From NCBI GenBank assembly GCA_035550315.1, contig DASZPL010000061.1, forward strand, positions 1 to 12,849: a stretch of DNA of 12,849 nt. The letters are read 5' to 3'. Source of the DNA: DASZPL01 sp035550315 (GTDB taxonomy: Bacteria > Actinomycetota > Actinomycetes > JAFAQI01). A program made the translations under genes and the position numbers. The notes beneath the pieces are model-generated. The model saw nothing but the letters and a program-made list of their open reading frames with translations. It was not told the origin of the DNA and ran no database searches. Below are positions 7,070-12,849 of this stretch, in pieces. Numbering within the stretch: position 1 is the first letter of the stretch; every line of letters begins with the position of its first letter.

Positions 7070-7075
7070 ACTGTA
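7070..7075 (-). promoter_or_regulatory. Putative -10 box for DUF3000 gene
   Basis: The minus-strand TACAGT is separated by 6 nt (GAGCGA) from the GTG at 7063, consistent with a leaderless transcript. This promoter faces away from the znuA promoter within a 101-bp divergent region; its -10 box is about 55 bp from the Zur-like palindrome, so cross-regulation is possible but not evident. Confidence 0.55.
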
Positions 7076-7128
7076 TGGCGCGGCCACGCCGGGGGAGTGC
7101 CGACACGCACTCGACGCTCTTCGCAATA

Positions 7129-7157
7129 TTGACAACGGTTTCCATTAGCAGTAACAC
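7129..7157 (+). promoter_or_regulatory. znuA operon promoter: TTGACA -35, 17-bp spacer, TAACAC -10, leaderless start
   Basis: A perfect TTGACA -35 box (7129-7134) is followed after 17 bp by TAACAC (7152-7157), which differs from TAnnnT only in its last base. Seven nucleotides further is the GTG of znuA at 7165, so transcription would begin at or next to the start codon. The spacing is ideal and there is no Shine-Dalgarno sequence. This is the best-formed promoter in the window. Confidence 0.68.
7130..7144. promoter_or_regulatory. Putative Zur-binding palindrome in the znuA promoter
   Basis: TGACAACGGTTTCCA is an imperfect palindrome in which 10 of the 14 non-central positions are self-complementary. 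It resembles the actinobacterial Zur box, whose core has TGAAAA and TTTTCA half-sites around a short centre. It overlaps the -35 box and the start of the spacer of the znuA promoter, the place where a bound repressor would block RNA polymerase. The operon itself encodes a Zur-type regulator, so zinc-dependent autorepression is expected. The palindrome is seen; its recognition by Zur is inferred. Confidence 0.62.
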
Positions 7158-7164
7158 TGGGCCG

Positions 7165-8073
7165 GTGAGGAGGCTGGCTGGTCGTCGCCGGCTGCTGCCC
7201 GTCGTCGCGTTAGTGGCGATCGCGGGCTGCGGCTCCACCGGCCTGCCCGGCTCGACCACCGCCGGGCACCCGGTCCGGGTGGTGGCGGCCGAGAACGTGT
7301 GGGGCGACATCGCCAGCCAGATCGGCGGCCGCTACGTCGACGTGACCTCGCTGATCTCGACACCGACCGAGGATCCGCACCTGTTCGAGAGCGACCCGGA
7401 GGATGCTGCCGAGGTCGGTGCCGCGCAGCTCGTGATCGAGAACGGCCTCGGCTACGACGACTTCGTCGACCGGCTGCTCTCGGCCGGGTCCAGCGCCGGC
7501 GGCCGGCTGCTGTCGATCCAGCACGTCCTCGGCGTCACCAACGGCAGTGCGAACCCGCACTTGTGGTACTGGACCGCCCGGCTCCCGGAGGTGGCCGACG
7601 CGATTGCGCGGCAGCTCACCGCGATCGCTCCCGCGCACGCCGCGACCTTCCGGGCGAACGCCCGCCGGTTCGACCGCAGCCTGAAACCGCTGCTGGCGAC
7701 GATCGCGCAGATCCGTGCGAAGTACGCCGGCACACCGATCGCTTACACCGAGCGGGTGCCGGGCTACCTGGTCGCCGCAGCCGGGCTCCGGCTGGCGACG
7801 CCGGCGTCGTTCTCGCAGGCGATCGAGGACGGCAACGACCCGAGCCCGCAGGACGCCGCGGCCTTCGATGCCGACATCACCGATCACCGGGTGAAGGTGC
7901 TGCTCTACAACTCGCAGGTCGTCGACTCGCAGACCACGCACATCAAGCAGTTGGCGGCGGCCGCTCACATCCCGGTCGTCGGGGTCTCCGAGACGATCCC
8001 GTCCGGCGCCCGCGACTTCCAGGCCTGGCAGCTGTCGCAAGCACGCGCACTGCTGACGGCGCTGGGCGGGTGA
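7165..8073 (+). CDS. znuA: Zinc/manganese-type ABC transporter substrate-binding lipoprotein
   Basis: This lipoprotein captures a divalent metal, most likely zinc, outside the membrane and passes it to the ZnuB permease. The GTG at 7165 gives a 302-aa protein with an Arg-rich n-region, a hydrophobic core and an IAGC lipobox ending at Cys22, and it fits the leaderless promoter; in-frame starts upstream would spoil the signal peptide. Likely metal ligands are His72 (TEDPHLFE), His132 (NPHLWYW), Glu196 (AYTERVPGYL) and Glu276 (VSETIPSG). There is no His-rich loop. The DPSPQD motif and the carboxylate third ligand place it in a cluster A-I (cluster 9) subgroup found in Gram-positives, so manganese cannot be excluded from the protein alone. 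The linked Zur gene and Zur-like operator favour zinc. znuC follows after 4 bp. Confidence 0.9.
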   Translation: MRRLAGRRRLLPVVALVAIAGCGSTGLPGSTTAGHPVRVVAAENVWGDIASQIGGRYVDVTSLISTPTEDPHLFESDPEDAAEVGAAQLVIENGLGYDDFVDRLLSAGSSAGGRLLSIQHVLGVTNGSANPHLWYWTARLPEVADAIARQLTAIAPAHAATFRANARRFDRSLKPLLATIAQIRAKYAGTPIAYTERVPGYLVAAAGLRLATPASFSQAIEDGNDPSPQDAAAFDADITDHRVKVLLYNSQVVDSQTTHIKQLAAAAHIPVVGVSETIPSGARDFQAWQLSQARALLTALGG

Positions 8074-8077
8074 TGCG

Positions 8078-8899
8078 ATGAGCACGGCGAGCCCGAGCCG
8101 GCTGGACGGTCCGGCGATGTCGATGCGCGGTGCCACGCTGCGGTTCAACGACCGGGTGCTGTGGGAGGGATTGGACCTCGACCTCGCGCCGGGGGAGTTC
8201 CTTGCGGTGCTCGGCCCGAACGGCGCCGGCAAGACCAGCCTGCTGCGCACCCTGCTGGGTCTGCAGCCGTTGACTGCCGGCAGCGTCACCGTGGCCGGCC
8301 GGCCGCCCCGGCGGGGCAGCAACGCGGTCGGCTACGTGCCGCAGCAGCGTGGCTTCGACCGGGACCTGCCGTTGCGCGGCCGCGACCTCGTGCGGCTCGG
8401 GCTCGACGGCCACCGCTGGGGCTGGCGGCGACCGACCCGTGACCGGGAGGCGCGGGTCGACGCCGCGATCGCGGCCGTGGGTGCGACCGGGTTCGCCGAC
8501 GGCCCGATCGGCCGGCTCTCCGGCGGCGAGCAGCAGCGGTTGCGAATCGCGCAGGCGCTGCTCGGCTCTCCGGCGGTGCTGCTCTGCGACGAGCCGCTGC
8601 TGTCGCTGGACCTGCACCAGCAGCAGGCGGTCACCGCCCACATCGACGAGCGCCGGCGGTCCACCGGCACCGCCGTCGTCTTTGTCACGCACGAGATCAA
8701 CCCGGTGCTCCCGGTCGTGGACCGGGTGCTCTACCTCGCGTCCGGGCGCTGGGCGGTCGGCACGCCGGACGAGGTGCTGACCAGCGAACGGCTGTCGGAC
8801 CTGTACGCCGCACCCGTCGACGTACTTCGCGTCGGAGACCGGATCGTCGTTGTCGGCGCACCGGACGCCAGCCACCATGACGAGGCGGCACACCTGTGA
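8078..8899 (+). CDS. znuC: Zinc ABC transporter ATP-binding protein
   Basis: This is the cytoplasmic ATPase that drives metal import through ZnuB. All nucleotide-binding motifs are present in the 273-aa protein: Walker A GPNGAGKT (46-53), Q-loop at about 89-90, signature LSGGEQ (147-152), Walker B VLLCDE (to Glu172), D-loop SLD (176-178) and the switch His205 in VTHE. The ATG at 8078 lies 4 bp after the znuA stop; an internal ATG at 8117 (MSMRGATLRF) would fit the domain start equally well, so the first 13 residues are uncertain. The C-terminus contains a short His/Asp-rich tail (ASHHDEAAHL) of unknown significance. znuB starts 10 bp downstream, so the subunits are co-expressed. Confidence 0.93.
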   Translation: MSTASPSRLDGPAMSMRGATLRFNDRVLWEGLDLDLAPGEFLAVLGPNGAGKTSLLRTLLGLQPLTAGSVTVAGRPPRRGSNAVGYVPQQRGFDRDLPLRGRDLVRLGLDGHRWGWRRPTRDREARVDAAIAAVGATGFADGPIGRLSGGEQQRLRIAQALLGSPAVLLCDEPLLSLDLHQQQAVTAHIDERRRSTGTAVVFVTHEINPVLPVVDRVLYLASGRWAVGTPDEVLTSERLSDLYAAPVDVLRVGDRIVVVGAPDASHHDEAAHL

Positions 8900-8902
8900 G
8901 GG
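8898..8902 (+). promoter_or_regulatory. Ribosome binding site that sets the znuB start
   Basis: GAGGG, overlapping the znuC stop codon, lies 7 nt before the ATG at 8910. It is one of the few clear Shine-Dalgarno sequences here and favours 8910 over the in-frame ATGs at 8850 and 8877, which would fall inside znuC. Confidence 0.6.
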
Positions 8903-8909
8903 CGGCTCG

Positions 8910-9770
8910 ATGAACCTCTGGTTCTACCTGCAGCAGCCGTTCGCGCAGCACGCCCTGCTCGCCGGCGGGTTGATCGCGATCGCCAGCGGGTTGCTGTCGC
9001 CGTTCGTCGTGATGCGGGGCGCTGCGTTCGCCGTGCACGGCACCGCCGAGCTCGCGTTCACCGGCGCCGCCGCCGGCCTGCTCGTCGACGGCAACGCGGT
9101 GGCCGGCGCGCTGCTGGGCTCGGTCGTCGTCGCGACGGCGTTCGGCCTGCTGGGTGGCCGGTCGCGCGAGCGGGACTCCGCGATCGGCGTGATCCTGGCG
9201 GTCGGCCTCGGCCTCGGCATCCTGCTGCTCAGCCACTACCACGGCTTCGCGACCGAAGCCACCAACATCTTGTTCGGCTACATCTACGGGGTCAGCAACC
9301 AGCAGCTCGTGGTGCTGCTCGCGATCGCCGGCCTGGTGATGGTCGCGACCGCCGTGATGTACCGCCCGCTGCTGTTCGCCAGCGTCGACCCCGACCTCGC
9401 CGAGGCGCGCGGCGTGCCGACGCGCCTGGTCGGCCTGCTGTTCCTCTACGTTCTCGCGGTGACGGTGACGGCGGCCGCGCAGGTCGTCGGGACCCTGCTG
9501 GTGCTCAGCCTGACCATCACGCCGGGCGCGGCGGCGCAGCGGCTGTCGTCCCGGCCACTGGTCGTGACTGCCATGTCGGTGGCGTTCGCGGTGCTGGCCG
9601 CGGACGGTGGCCTGGTCGCGAACCTGGCGAAGCCGTCAGTCAAGGCGAGCGTGTTCGTGACGTTCATCAGCTTCGGGCTGTACGTCGTCGCCCGACTGCT
9701 CGCCGACGTGGTCGCGCCCCGTTGGTCCAGCCGGGGACGGGCGGTGCCGGTTACTACGGTGGGGGCGTGA
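8910..9770 (+). CDS. znuB: Zinc ABC transporter permease
   Basis: This integral membrane protein forms the translocation path of the metal importer. The 286-aa sequence fits the ABC-3 permease family, with about eight hydrophobic segments: for example near 15-38 (ALLAGGLIAIASGLL), 64-82, 90-108, 131-151, 172-200 and 243-262. The loop VDPDLAEARGVPTRLVG (about 159-175) corresponds to the conserved cytoplasmic ATPase-coupling region, followed by the family's VVGTLLVLSLTITPGAAA helix. The ATG at 8910 is supported by the GAGGG site and by homology beginning with MNLWFYLQQPF. The stop overlaps the zur start as GTGA, so repressor and permease are translated together. Confidence 0.92.
   Translation: MNLWFYLQQPFAQHALLAGGLIAIASGLLSPFVVMRGAAFAVHGTAELAFTGAAAGLLVDGNAVAGALLGSVVVATAFGLLGGRSRERDSAIGVILAVGLGLGILLLSHYHGFATEATNILFGYIYGVSNQQLVVLLAIAGLVMVATAVMYRPLLFASVDPDLAEARGVPTRLVGLLFLYVLAVTVTAAAQVVGTLLVLSLTITPGAAAQRLSSRPLVVTAMSVAFAVLAADGGLVANLAKPSVKASVFVTFISFGLYVVARLLADVVAPRWSSRGRAVPVTTVGA
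9755..9760 (+). promoter_or_regulatory. Possible internal -10 box for zur
   Basis: TACGGT within the last codons of znuB is followed by 6 nt (GGGGGC) and the GTG of zur at 9767, the geometry of a leaderless promoter. It may give a basal level of repressor independent of the znuA promoter. The G-rich spacer could instead serve as a Shine-Dalgarno sequence, so this call is tentative. Confidence 0.35.
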
Positions 9771-10222
9771 CGGTGGCCGGCAGGTCGAGAGCGACTCGGC
9801 AGGGCGCGGCGGTCGACGAGGCGCTCGCGAGGGCCGATGGCTTTCTGACCGCCCAGGCGTTGCATGACCAGCTGCGGCACGCCGGCGAGTCGGTCGGGTT
9901 GACGACCGTCTACCGCCACCTGCGACGGCTCGCCGACGACGGCCGGGTCGACGTCGTGATCCGCGCCGACGGCGAGGCCAGCTACCGGCTGTGCGGCCCG
10001 GGCCAGTCCGCCGACTCGGCGCACCATCACCACCTGGTCTGCCAGGAGTGCGGACGCAGCGTCGAGGTGGAGAGCCCCGAGGTCGAGGCCTGGGCGGCCC
10101 GGGTGGGCGCAGACGCCGGCTTCCGCGACATCACGCACACCGTCGAGGTGTTCGGCATCTGCGGCCGGCACCGGCCGCCCGGCCGTGGCGCCGGGCGCCG
10201 CGGCTCGCCGACGGCGCGCTAG
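9767..10222 (+). CDS. zur: Zur-type Fur family zinc uptake repressor
   Basis: This metal-sensing repressor probably shuts off the znu operon when zinc is plentiful. The 151-aa protein has a Fur-type winged helix with the recognition segment GLTTVYRHLRRLADDG and a dimerisation/metal domain starting with a run of four histidines (86-89). The structural zinc site has Cys92 and Cys95 (VCQEC) and Cys132, but the fourth ligand, usually Cys in a second CxxC, is His135 (CGRH). Position directly after znuB and the palindrome at the znuA promoter argue for Zur rather than Fur. GTG at 9767 overlaps the znuB stop by 4 bp; GTG at 9773 is an alternative that changes only two residues. The C-terminal tail is Arg/Gly-rich and probably disordered. 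Confidence 0.9.
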   Translation: MTVAGRSRATRQGAAVDEALARADGFLTAQALHDQLRHAGESVGLTTVYRHLRRLADDGRVDVVIRADGEASYRLCGPGQSADSAHHHHLVCQECGRSVEVESPEVEAWAARVGADAGFRDITHTVEVFGICGRHRPPGRGAGRRGSPTAR

Positions 10223-10230
10223 GCCGCGCA

Positions 10231-11085
10231 TTGGGGGTCGTGCTCGCGCTGCTGTCCAGCGCCATCTGGGGGACGTCGGACTTCCTCGGCGGCACCGCGA
10301 CGCGCCGGATGCATCCGATCGCCGTCGTGATCGTCAGCACCGTCTTCGGCGGCGCTGCCGCGCTGGTCGCGGCCGCCGCGACCGGTGCGATCACCGCCGG
10401 ACCCGGCTACCTCGGCTGGGCGGCGCTCGCGTCGGTCTCCGGTACCACCGGCGTCGTCGCGTTCTACCAGGCGCTCGCGACCGGGACGATGGGCGTCATC
10501 GCGCCGACGGCCGCCCTTGGGGTCGTCGTACCGGTGATCGTCGGGCTGGGTCAGGGCGATCGGCCCGGCCTCGCGCAGGACGCCGGCATCGTGGTCGCGA
10601 TTGCCGGCGTCGTGCTCGCGAGCGGCCCCGAGATCCGGGCGGCGCAGGGCCCGCGCGCCGCTGCGGTCCGGCCGTTGCTGCTCGCGCTGCTGGCAGCCGT
10701 CGGCTTCGGGGTGGCGTTCGTCGCGATCGCGCACGGCGCGGAGACCAGCACGCTGATGACGCTGTTCTCGATGCGGGCGATCTCGCTGGTCCTGCTGCTC
10801 GTGGTCGCGGCCGCCCTCGGCAGCCGCCGCGTCGTCATCGAACCCGGGCTGGTGCCACTGGTCGGCGTGGTCGGCCTGCTCGACGTCTCCGCCAACGCGA
10901 CGTTCGCCTACGCCACCCGCCACGGCTTGCTGTCGCTGGTGTCCGTGCTCTCGTCGCTCTACCCGGCGGTCACCGTGCTGCTGGCCCGGTTCGTGCACGT
11001 CGAGCGGTTGCGGCCGGTGCAGCTGGCCGGCGTGGCCGGCGCGCTGGCGGGCGTCGCGCTGATCGCGTCAGGCGGTGCGGGCTAG
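10231..11085 (+). CDS. EamA/DMT superfamily transporter
   Basis: This is a drug/metabolite superfamily permease with two EamA repeats and about ten membrane helices over 284 aa. The start of the first helix (LGVVLALLSSAIWGTSDFLGG) and the fourth-helix region (FYQALATGTMGVIAPTAALGVVVP) are typical; the second repeat repeats the pattern with FAYATRHGLLSLVSVLSSLYPAVTVLLA. The substrate cannot be predicted. TTG at 10231 is preferred because it retains the whole first helix; GTG at 10240 would remove only three residues. It lies 8 bp after zur with no visible promoter, so it is probably transcribed with the zinc operon and may be zinc-controlled. Its last 18 bp overlap the end of the convergent zinc-ribbon gene. 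Confidence 0.87.
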   Translation: MGVVLALLSSAIWGTSDFLGGTATRRMHPIAVVIVSTVFGGAAALVAAAATGAITAGPGYLGWAALASVSGTTGVVAFYQALATGTMGVIAPTAALGVVVPVIVGLGQGDRPGLAQDAGIVVAIAGVVLASGPEIRAAQGPRAAAVRPLLLALLAAVGFGVAFVAIAHGAETSTLMTLFSMRAISLVLLLVVAAALGSRRVVIEPGLVPLVGVVGLLDVSANATFAYATRHGLLSLVSVLSSLYPAVTVLLARFVHVERLRPVQLAGVAGALAGVALIASGGAG

Positions 11086-11265
11086 CCGCTCGCCCGCGGC
11101 CGGAGCGGCGTCGACCGCCAGCCAGCCGCCGACGAAGACGTGGTCGCAGCTGAGGCAGATCCACTCCGGGCAGTCGAGATGGCCGTCAGGGCACGGCGGC
11201 TGCTCGACCGGCTGCTCGCCTTGGCACCTGGGGCAAAACCGAGTTGGGCCGAAGCGCGTCGTCAT
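11068..11265 (-). CDS. Small zinc-ribbon protein (65 aa)
   Basis: This short protein has two CxxC knuckles, Cys11-Cys14 (FCPRCQG) and Cys37-Cys40 (ICLSCDH), the pattern of a zinc ribbon, plus Cys25, His29 and Cys32 between them that could form a second metal site or be alternative ligands. Its function is unknown; such proteins often bind RNA, DNA or act as zinc-dependent partners. The ATG at 11265 gives MTTRFGPTRFCP, and the longer frame to 11406 runs into hemE and is unlikely. No clear Shine-Dalgarno sequence or -10 box was found. It is divergent from hemE across 77 bp and convergent with the DMT transporter, overlapping it by 18 bp. Position beside the zinc operon may be meaningful or coincidental. 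Confidence 0.72.
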   Translation of the reverse strand: MTTRFGPTRFCPRCQGEQPVEQPPCPDGHLDCPEWICLSCDHVFVGGWLAVDAAPAAGERLARTA

Positions 11266-11274
11266 GGGTTGACG

Positions 11275-11334
11275 GTGACACGCCAATCCGACAGTTTCAC
11301 GCTGCCACGCCGAGGAATCCGACACCGTGACACG
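11275..11334. repeat. Two direct-repeat pairs in mirrored order in the hemE upstream region
   Basis: GTGACACG occurs at 11275-11282 and 11327-11334, and AATCCGACA at 11285-11293 and 11316-11324, giving the order A-B-B-A, all on one strand. They fill most of the 77-bp gap between the zinc-ribbon gene and hemE. They may be operator half-sites for a regulator of heme synthesis. A TTGACG at 11269-11274 could be a -35 box (17 bp before CAGTTT at 11292), and CACGAT (11331-11336), 6 nt before the hemE GTG, is a weaker leaderless-type -10. Confidence 0.4.
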
Positions 11335-11342
11335 ATCGTCGC

Positions 11343-12377
11343 GTGCCCGACCTGCACGACAGCCCGTTCCTGCGCGCCTGCCGCGGCGCCGCGGTGCCGC
11401 ACACACCGGTCTGGTTCATGCGCCAGGCGGGCCGGTCGCTGCCGGAGTACCGCGCGGCCCGCGGCGACACCGCCATGCTCGACGCCTGCCTGCGCGCCGA
11501 CCTGGTCACCGAGCTGACGCTGCAGCCGGTGCGCCGCTACGGCGTCGACGCGGCGATCCTGTTCAGCGACATCGTGCTGCCGTTGAAGGCGGCGGGCGTT
11601 GCGGTCGAGATCGTGCCGGACGTCGGTCCGGTCGTGGCCGCGCCGGTGCGCAGCGCCGCCGACGTCGCAGCGCTGCCCCGGCTCGACGCCGACGACGTGG
11701 CGCCGGTCGCGGAGGCGGTGCGGTCGTTGGTGAGCGAGCTTGGCGGCACTCCGTTGATCGGCTTCGCCGGCGCGCCGTTCACGTTGGCGTCGTACGTCAT
11801 CGAAGGTGGCCCGAGCCGCGACCACGCCCGGACCAAGGCGCTGATGTACGGCGACGAAGCGCTCTGGCACGACCTTGCGGGCCGGCTGGCCGAGATCGCC
11901 GCGGCCTTCCTCGCCGTCCAGATCGACGCCGGCGCCAGCGCGGTGCAGCTGTTCGACTCGTGGGCGGGTGCGCTGCCGGCCGCCGACTACGAGCGGTTCG
12001 TGCTGCCGCACAGCCGCCGGGTGCTGGCGGCCGCCAACGACGTGCCGCGGATCCACTTCGGCGTCAACACCGGCGAGCTGCTCGGACTGATGGCCGAGGC
12101 GGGGGCGAGCGTCGTCGGCGTCGACTGGCGGGTGCCGCTCGACGAGGCCGCCAAGCGGGTCGGCGCCGGGGTCGCCCTGCAGGGGAACCTCGACCCGGCC
12201 GTCGTCTTCGCGCCGTGGCCCGCCGTCGCCGACCGCACGCGAGCCGTCCTCCGGGCGGGCGCCGCCGCGGTCGGCCACATCTTCAACCTCGGCCACGGCG
12301 TGCTGCCGGGCAGCGATCCCGGTGTGCTCGCCCGGGTTGTCGAACTGGTGCACGAGGAGAGCGCGGGCCGGGCATGA
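11343..12377 (+). CDS. hemE: Uroporphyrinogen decarboxylase
   Basis: HemE removes four carboxyl groups from uroporphyrinogen III to give coproporphyrinogen III in the cytoplasm, an early step of heme synthesis. The 344-aa protein is full length for the family and keeps the signature FMRQAGRSLPEYR with substrate-binding Arg27 and Arg31, catalytic Asp76 (LFSDIVLP), Tyr151 (ASYVIEGG) and His318 in FNLGHGVLPG; FDSWAG and LQGNLDP are also present. In the first signature the usual Tyr is Ser32. The GTG at 11343 starts the typical N-terminus, with CACGAT 6 nt upstream, suggesting another leaderless mRNA although the first base of that box is off consensus. The stop overlaps hemG by ATGA, so the two heme enzymes are coupled. 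Assignment is secure. Confidence 0.96.
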   Translation: MPDLHDSPFLRACRGAAVPHTPVWFMRQAGRSLPEYRAARGDTAMLDACLRADLVTELTLQPVRRYGVDAAILFSDIVLPLKAAGVAVEIVPDVGPVVAAPVRSAADVAALPRLDADDVAPVAEAVRSLVSELGGTPLIGFAGAPFTLASYVIEGGPSRDHARTKALMYGDEALWHDLAGRLAEIAAAFLAVQIDAGASAVQLFDSWAGALPAADYERFVLPHSRRVLAAANDVPRIHFGVNTGELLGLMAEAGASVVGVDWRVPLDEAAKRVGAGVALQGNLDPAVVFAPWPAVADRTRAVLRAGAAAVGHIFNLGHGVLPGSDPGVLARVVELVHEESAGRA

Positions 12378-12849
12378 GCCGGGTGGTCGTGGTCGGCGGC
12401 GGCATCGCCGGGCTGGCCGCGGCGCACACGCTCGCGGCGAGCGGTCGCCCGGTCACCCTGCTCGAGGCGACGGCCGCCGTCGGCGGCAAGATCCGGGTCT
12501 CCGAGATTGCCGGGCTGGACGTCGACGAGGGCGCCGAGTCGTTCGTCCGGCGCCGGCCGGAAGGCCTGGAGCGAGCCGCGGCCGTCGGGCTCACCGGCGA
12601 GCTGGTCACCCCCGCCACGACCGCAGCATCGGTCTGGGCCCGCGGGGGGCTGCGACCGATCCCGCCCGGGACCGTGATGGGAGTGCCGAGCGACCCGCGC
12701 GCGGCCGCCGGGGTGCTGTCGTCGCGCGAGGTGCTGCGGGCGCTCGCCGACGCCGCCTTGCCGCGTTCCGTTCCCGCCGAAGGCGACGTCGCGGTCGGAC
12801 CGTGGATTGCCCGCCGTCTTGGTCGCGCCGTCGTCGACCGGCTGGTGGA
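12374..12849 (+). CDS. hemG: Protoporphyrinogen/coproporphyrinogen III oxidase, 3' end outside window
   Basis: This FAD-dependent oxidase follows HemE. In actinobacteria such HemY/CgoX enzymes mostly oxidise coproporphyrinogen III to coproporphyrin III, in the coproporphyrin-dependent branch of heme synthesis. The first 158 residues are visible: the Rossmann FAD motif GGGIAG (8-13) with Glu31 ending the second strand (VTLLEA), then VGGKIR and DEGAESFVRRRPEGL, characteristic of the family, and later MGVPSDPRAA. The ATG at 12374 shares four bases with the hemE stop, indicating translational coupling. The gene is also called hemY or cgoX. The reading frame is open to the window edge and shows no defect. 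Confidence 0.94.
   Translation, partial: MSRVVVVGGGIAGLAAAHTLAASGRPVTLLEATAAVGGKIRVSEIAGLDVDEGAESFVRRRPEGLERAAAVGLTGELVTPATTAASVWARGGLRPIPPGTVMGVPSDPRAAAGVLSSREVLRALADAALPRSVPAEGDVAVGPWIARRLGRAVVDRLV

Noticed and set aside
7210..8322. 370-aa minus-strand open frame across znuA and znuC
   Set aside because: It is a shadow frame over two genes with intact motifs and has no domain of its own.
8850..8909. Upstream in-frame ATGs at 8850 and 8877 as the znuB start
   Set aside because: They lie inside znuC, and the extra residues are not hydrophobic or family-like; the ATG at 8910 has a good ribosome binding site.
11262..12353. 363-aa minus-strand open frame opposite hemE
   Set aside because: hemE on the other strand has every catalytic motif, and this product shows only biased composition.

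Overview
The window (about 12.8 kb, very GC-rich by eye, with GTG/TTG starts frequent) looks like chromosome from a high-GC actinobacterium. Supporting this are a mycothiol-dependent maleylpyruvate isomerase-family protein, a DUF3000 protein, a LuxR-type orphan response regulator next to an HRDC ribonuclease D, and the hemE-hemG pair. From memory, DUF3000, ribonuclease D and hemE/hemG lie close together in mycobacteria and streptomycetes too. I cannot name the genus.

Layout. (1) 3-2366 (+): a secreted family 3 glycoside hydrolase, truncated at its 5' end by the window edge. (2) 2372-2478: a compact cluster of direct, inverted and 9-bp tandem repeats at the 3' junction of two convergent genes; it also encodes the end of the next gene. 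(3) 2412-7063 (-): six leftward genes, read from right to left as DUF3000 protein, response regulator, ribonuclease D, GNAT acetyltransferase (overlapping ribonuclease D), maleylpyruvate isomerase-family enzyme and an unrecognised 279-aa protein. (4) 7064-7164: a 101-bp divergent control region with a leaderless-type promoter for DUF3000 on one side and a TTGACA promoter overlapped by a Zur-box-like palindrome on the other. (5) 7165-11085 (+): a zinc-uptake operon, znuA lipoprotein, znuC ATPase, znuB permease, zur repressor, then an EamA/DMT transporter. (6) 11068-11265 (-): a 65-aa zinc-ribbon protein whose end overlaps the DMT gene. (7) 11343-12849 (+): hemE and the start of hemG/hemY, overlapping by ATGA.

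How it fits together. The rightward block is a self-contained zinc homeostasis module: ZnuA binds metal outside the membrane, ZnuB/ZnuC import it, and Zur encoded in the same operon probably represses the promoter through the palindrome at 7130-7144 when zinc is sufficient. The heme genes carry out uroporphyrinogen decarboxylation and the next porphyrinogen oxidation. The zinc block sits between hemE and DUF3000, which I recall as near neighbours elsewhere, so it may be an insertion into a conserved backbone.

Six starts have a TAnnnT-like hexamer exactly 6-7 nt upstream of ATG/GTG with no clear Shine-Dalgarno sequence, pointing to widespread leaderless transcription. No gene-free stretch exceeds about 101 bp. 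I saw no RNA gene, CRISPR array, insertion sequence or phage gene, and no clearly new multi-gene system. The most notable points are the repeat cluster at 2372-2478, the Zur-controlled leaderless promoter, and the atypical response regulator.
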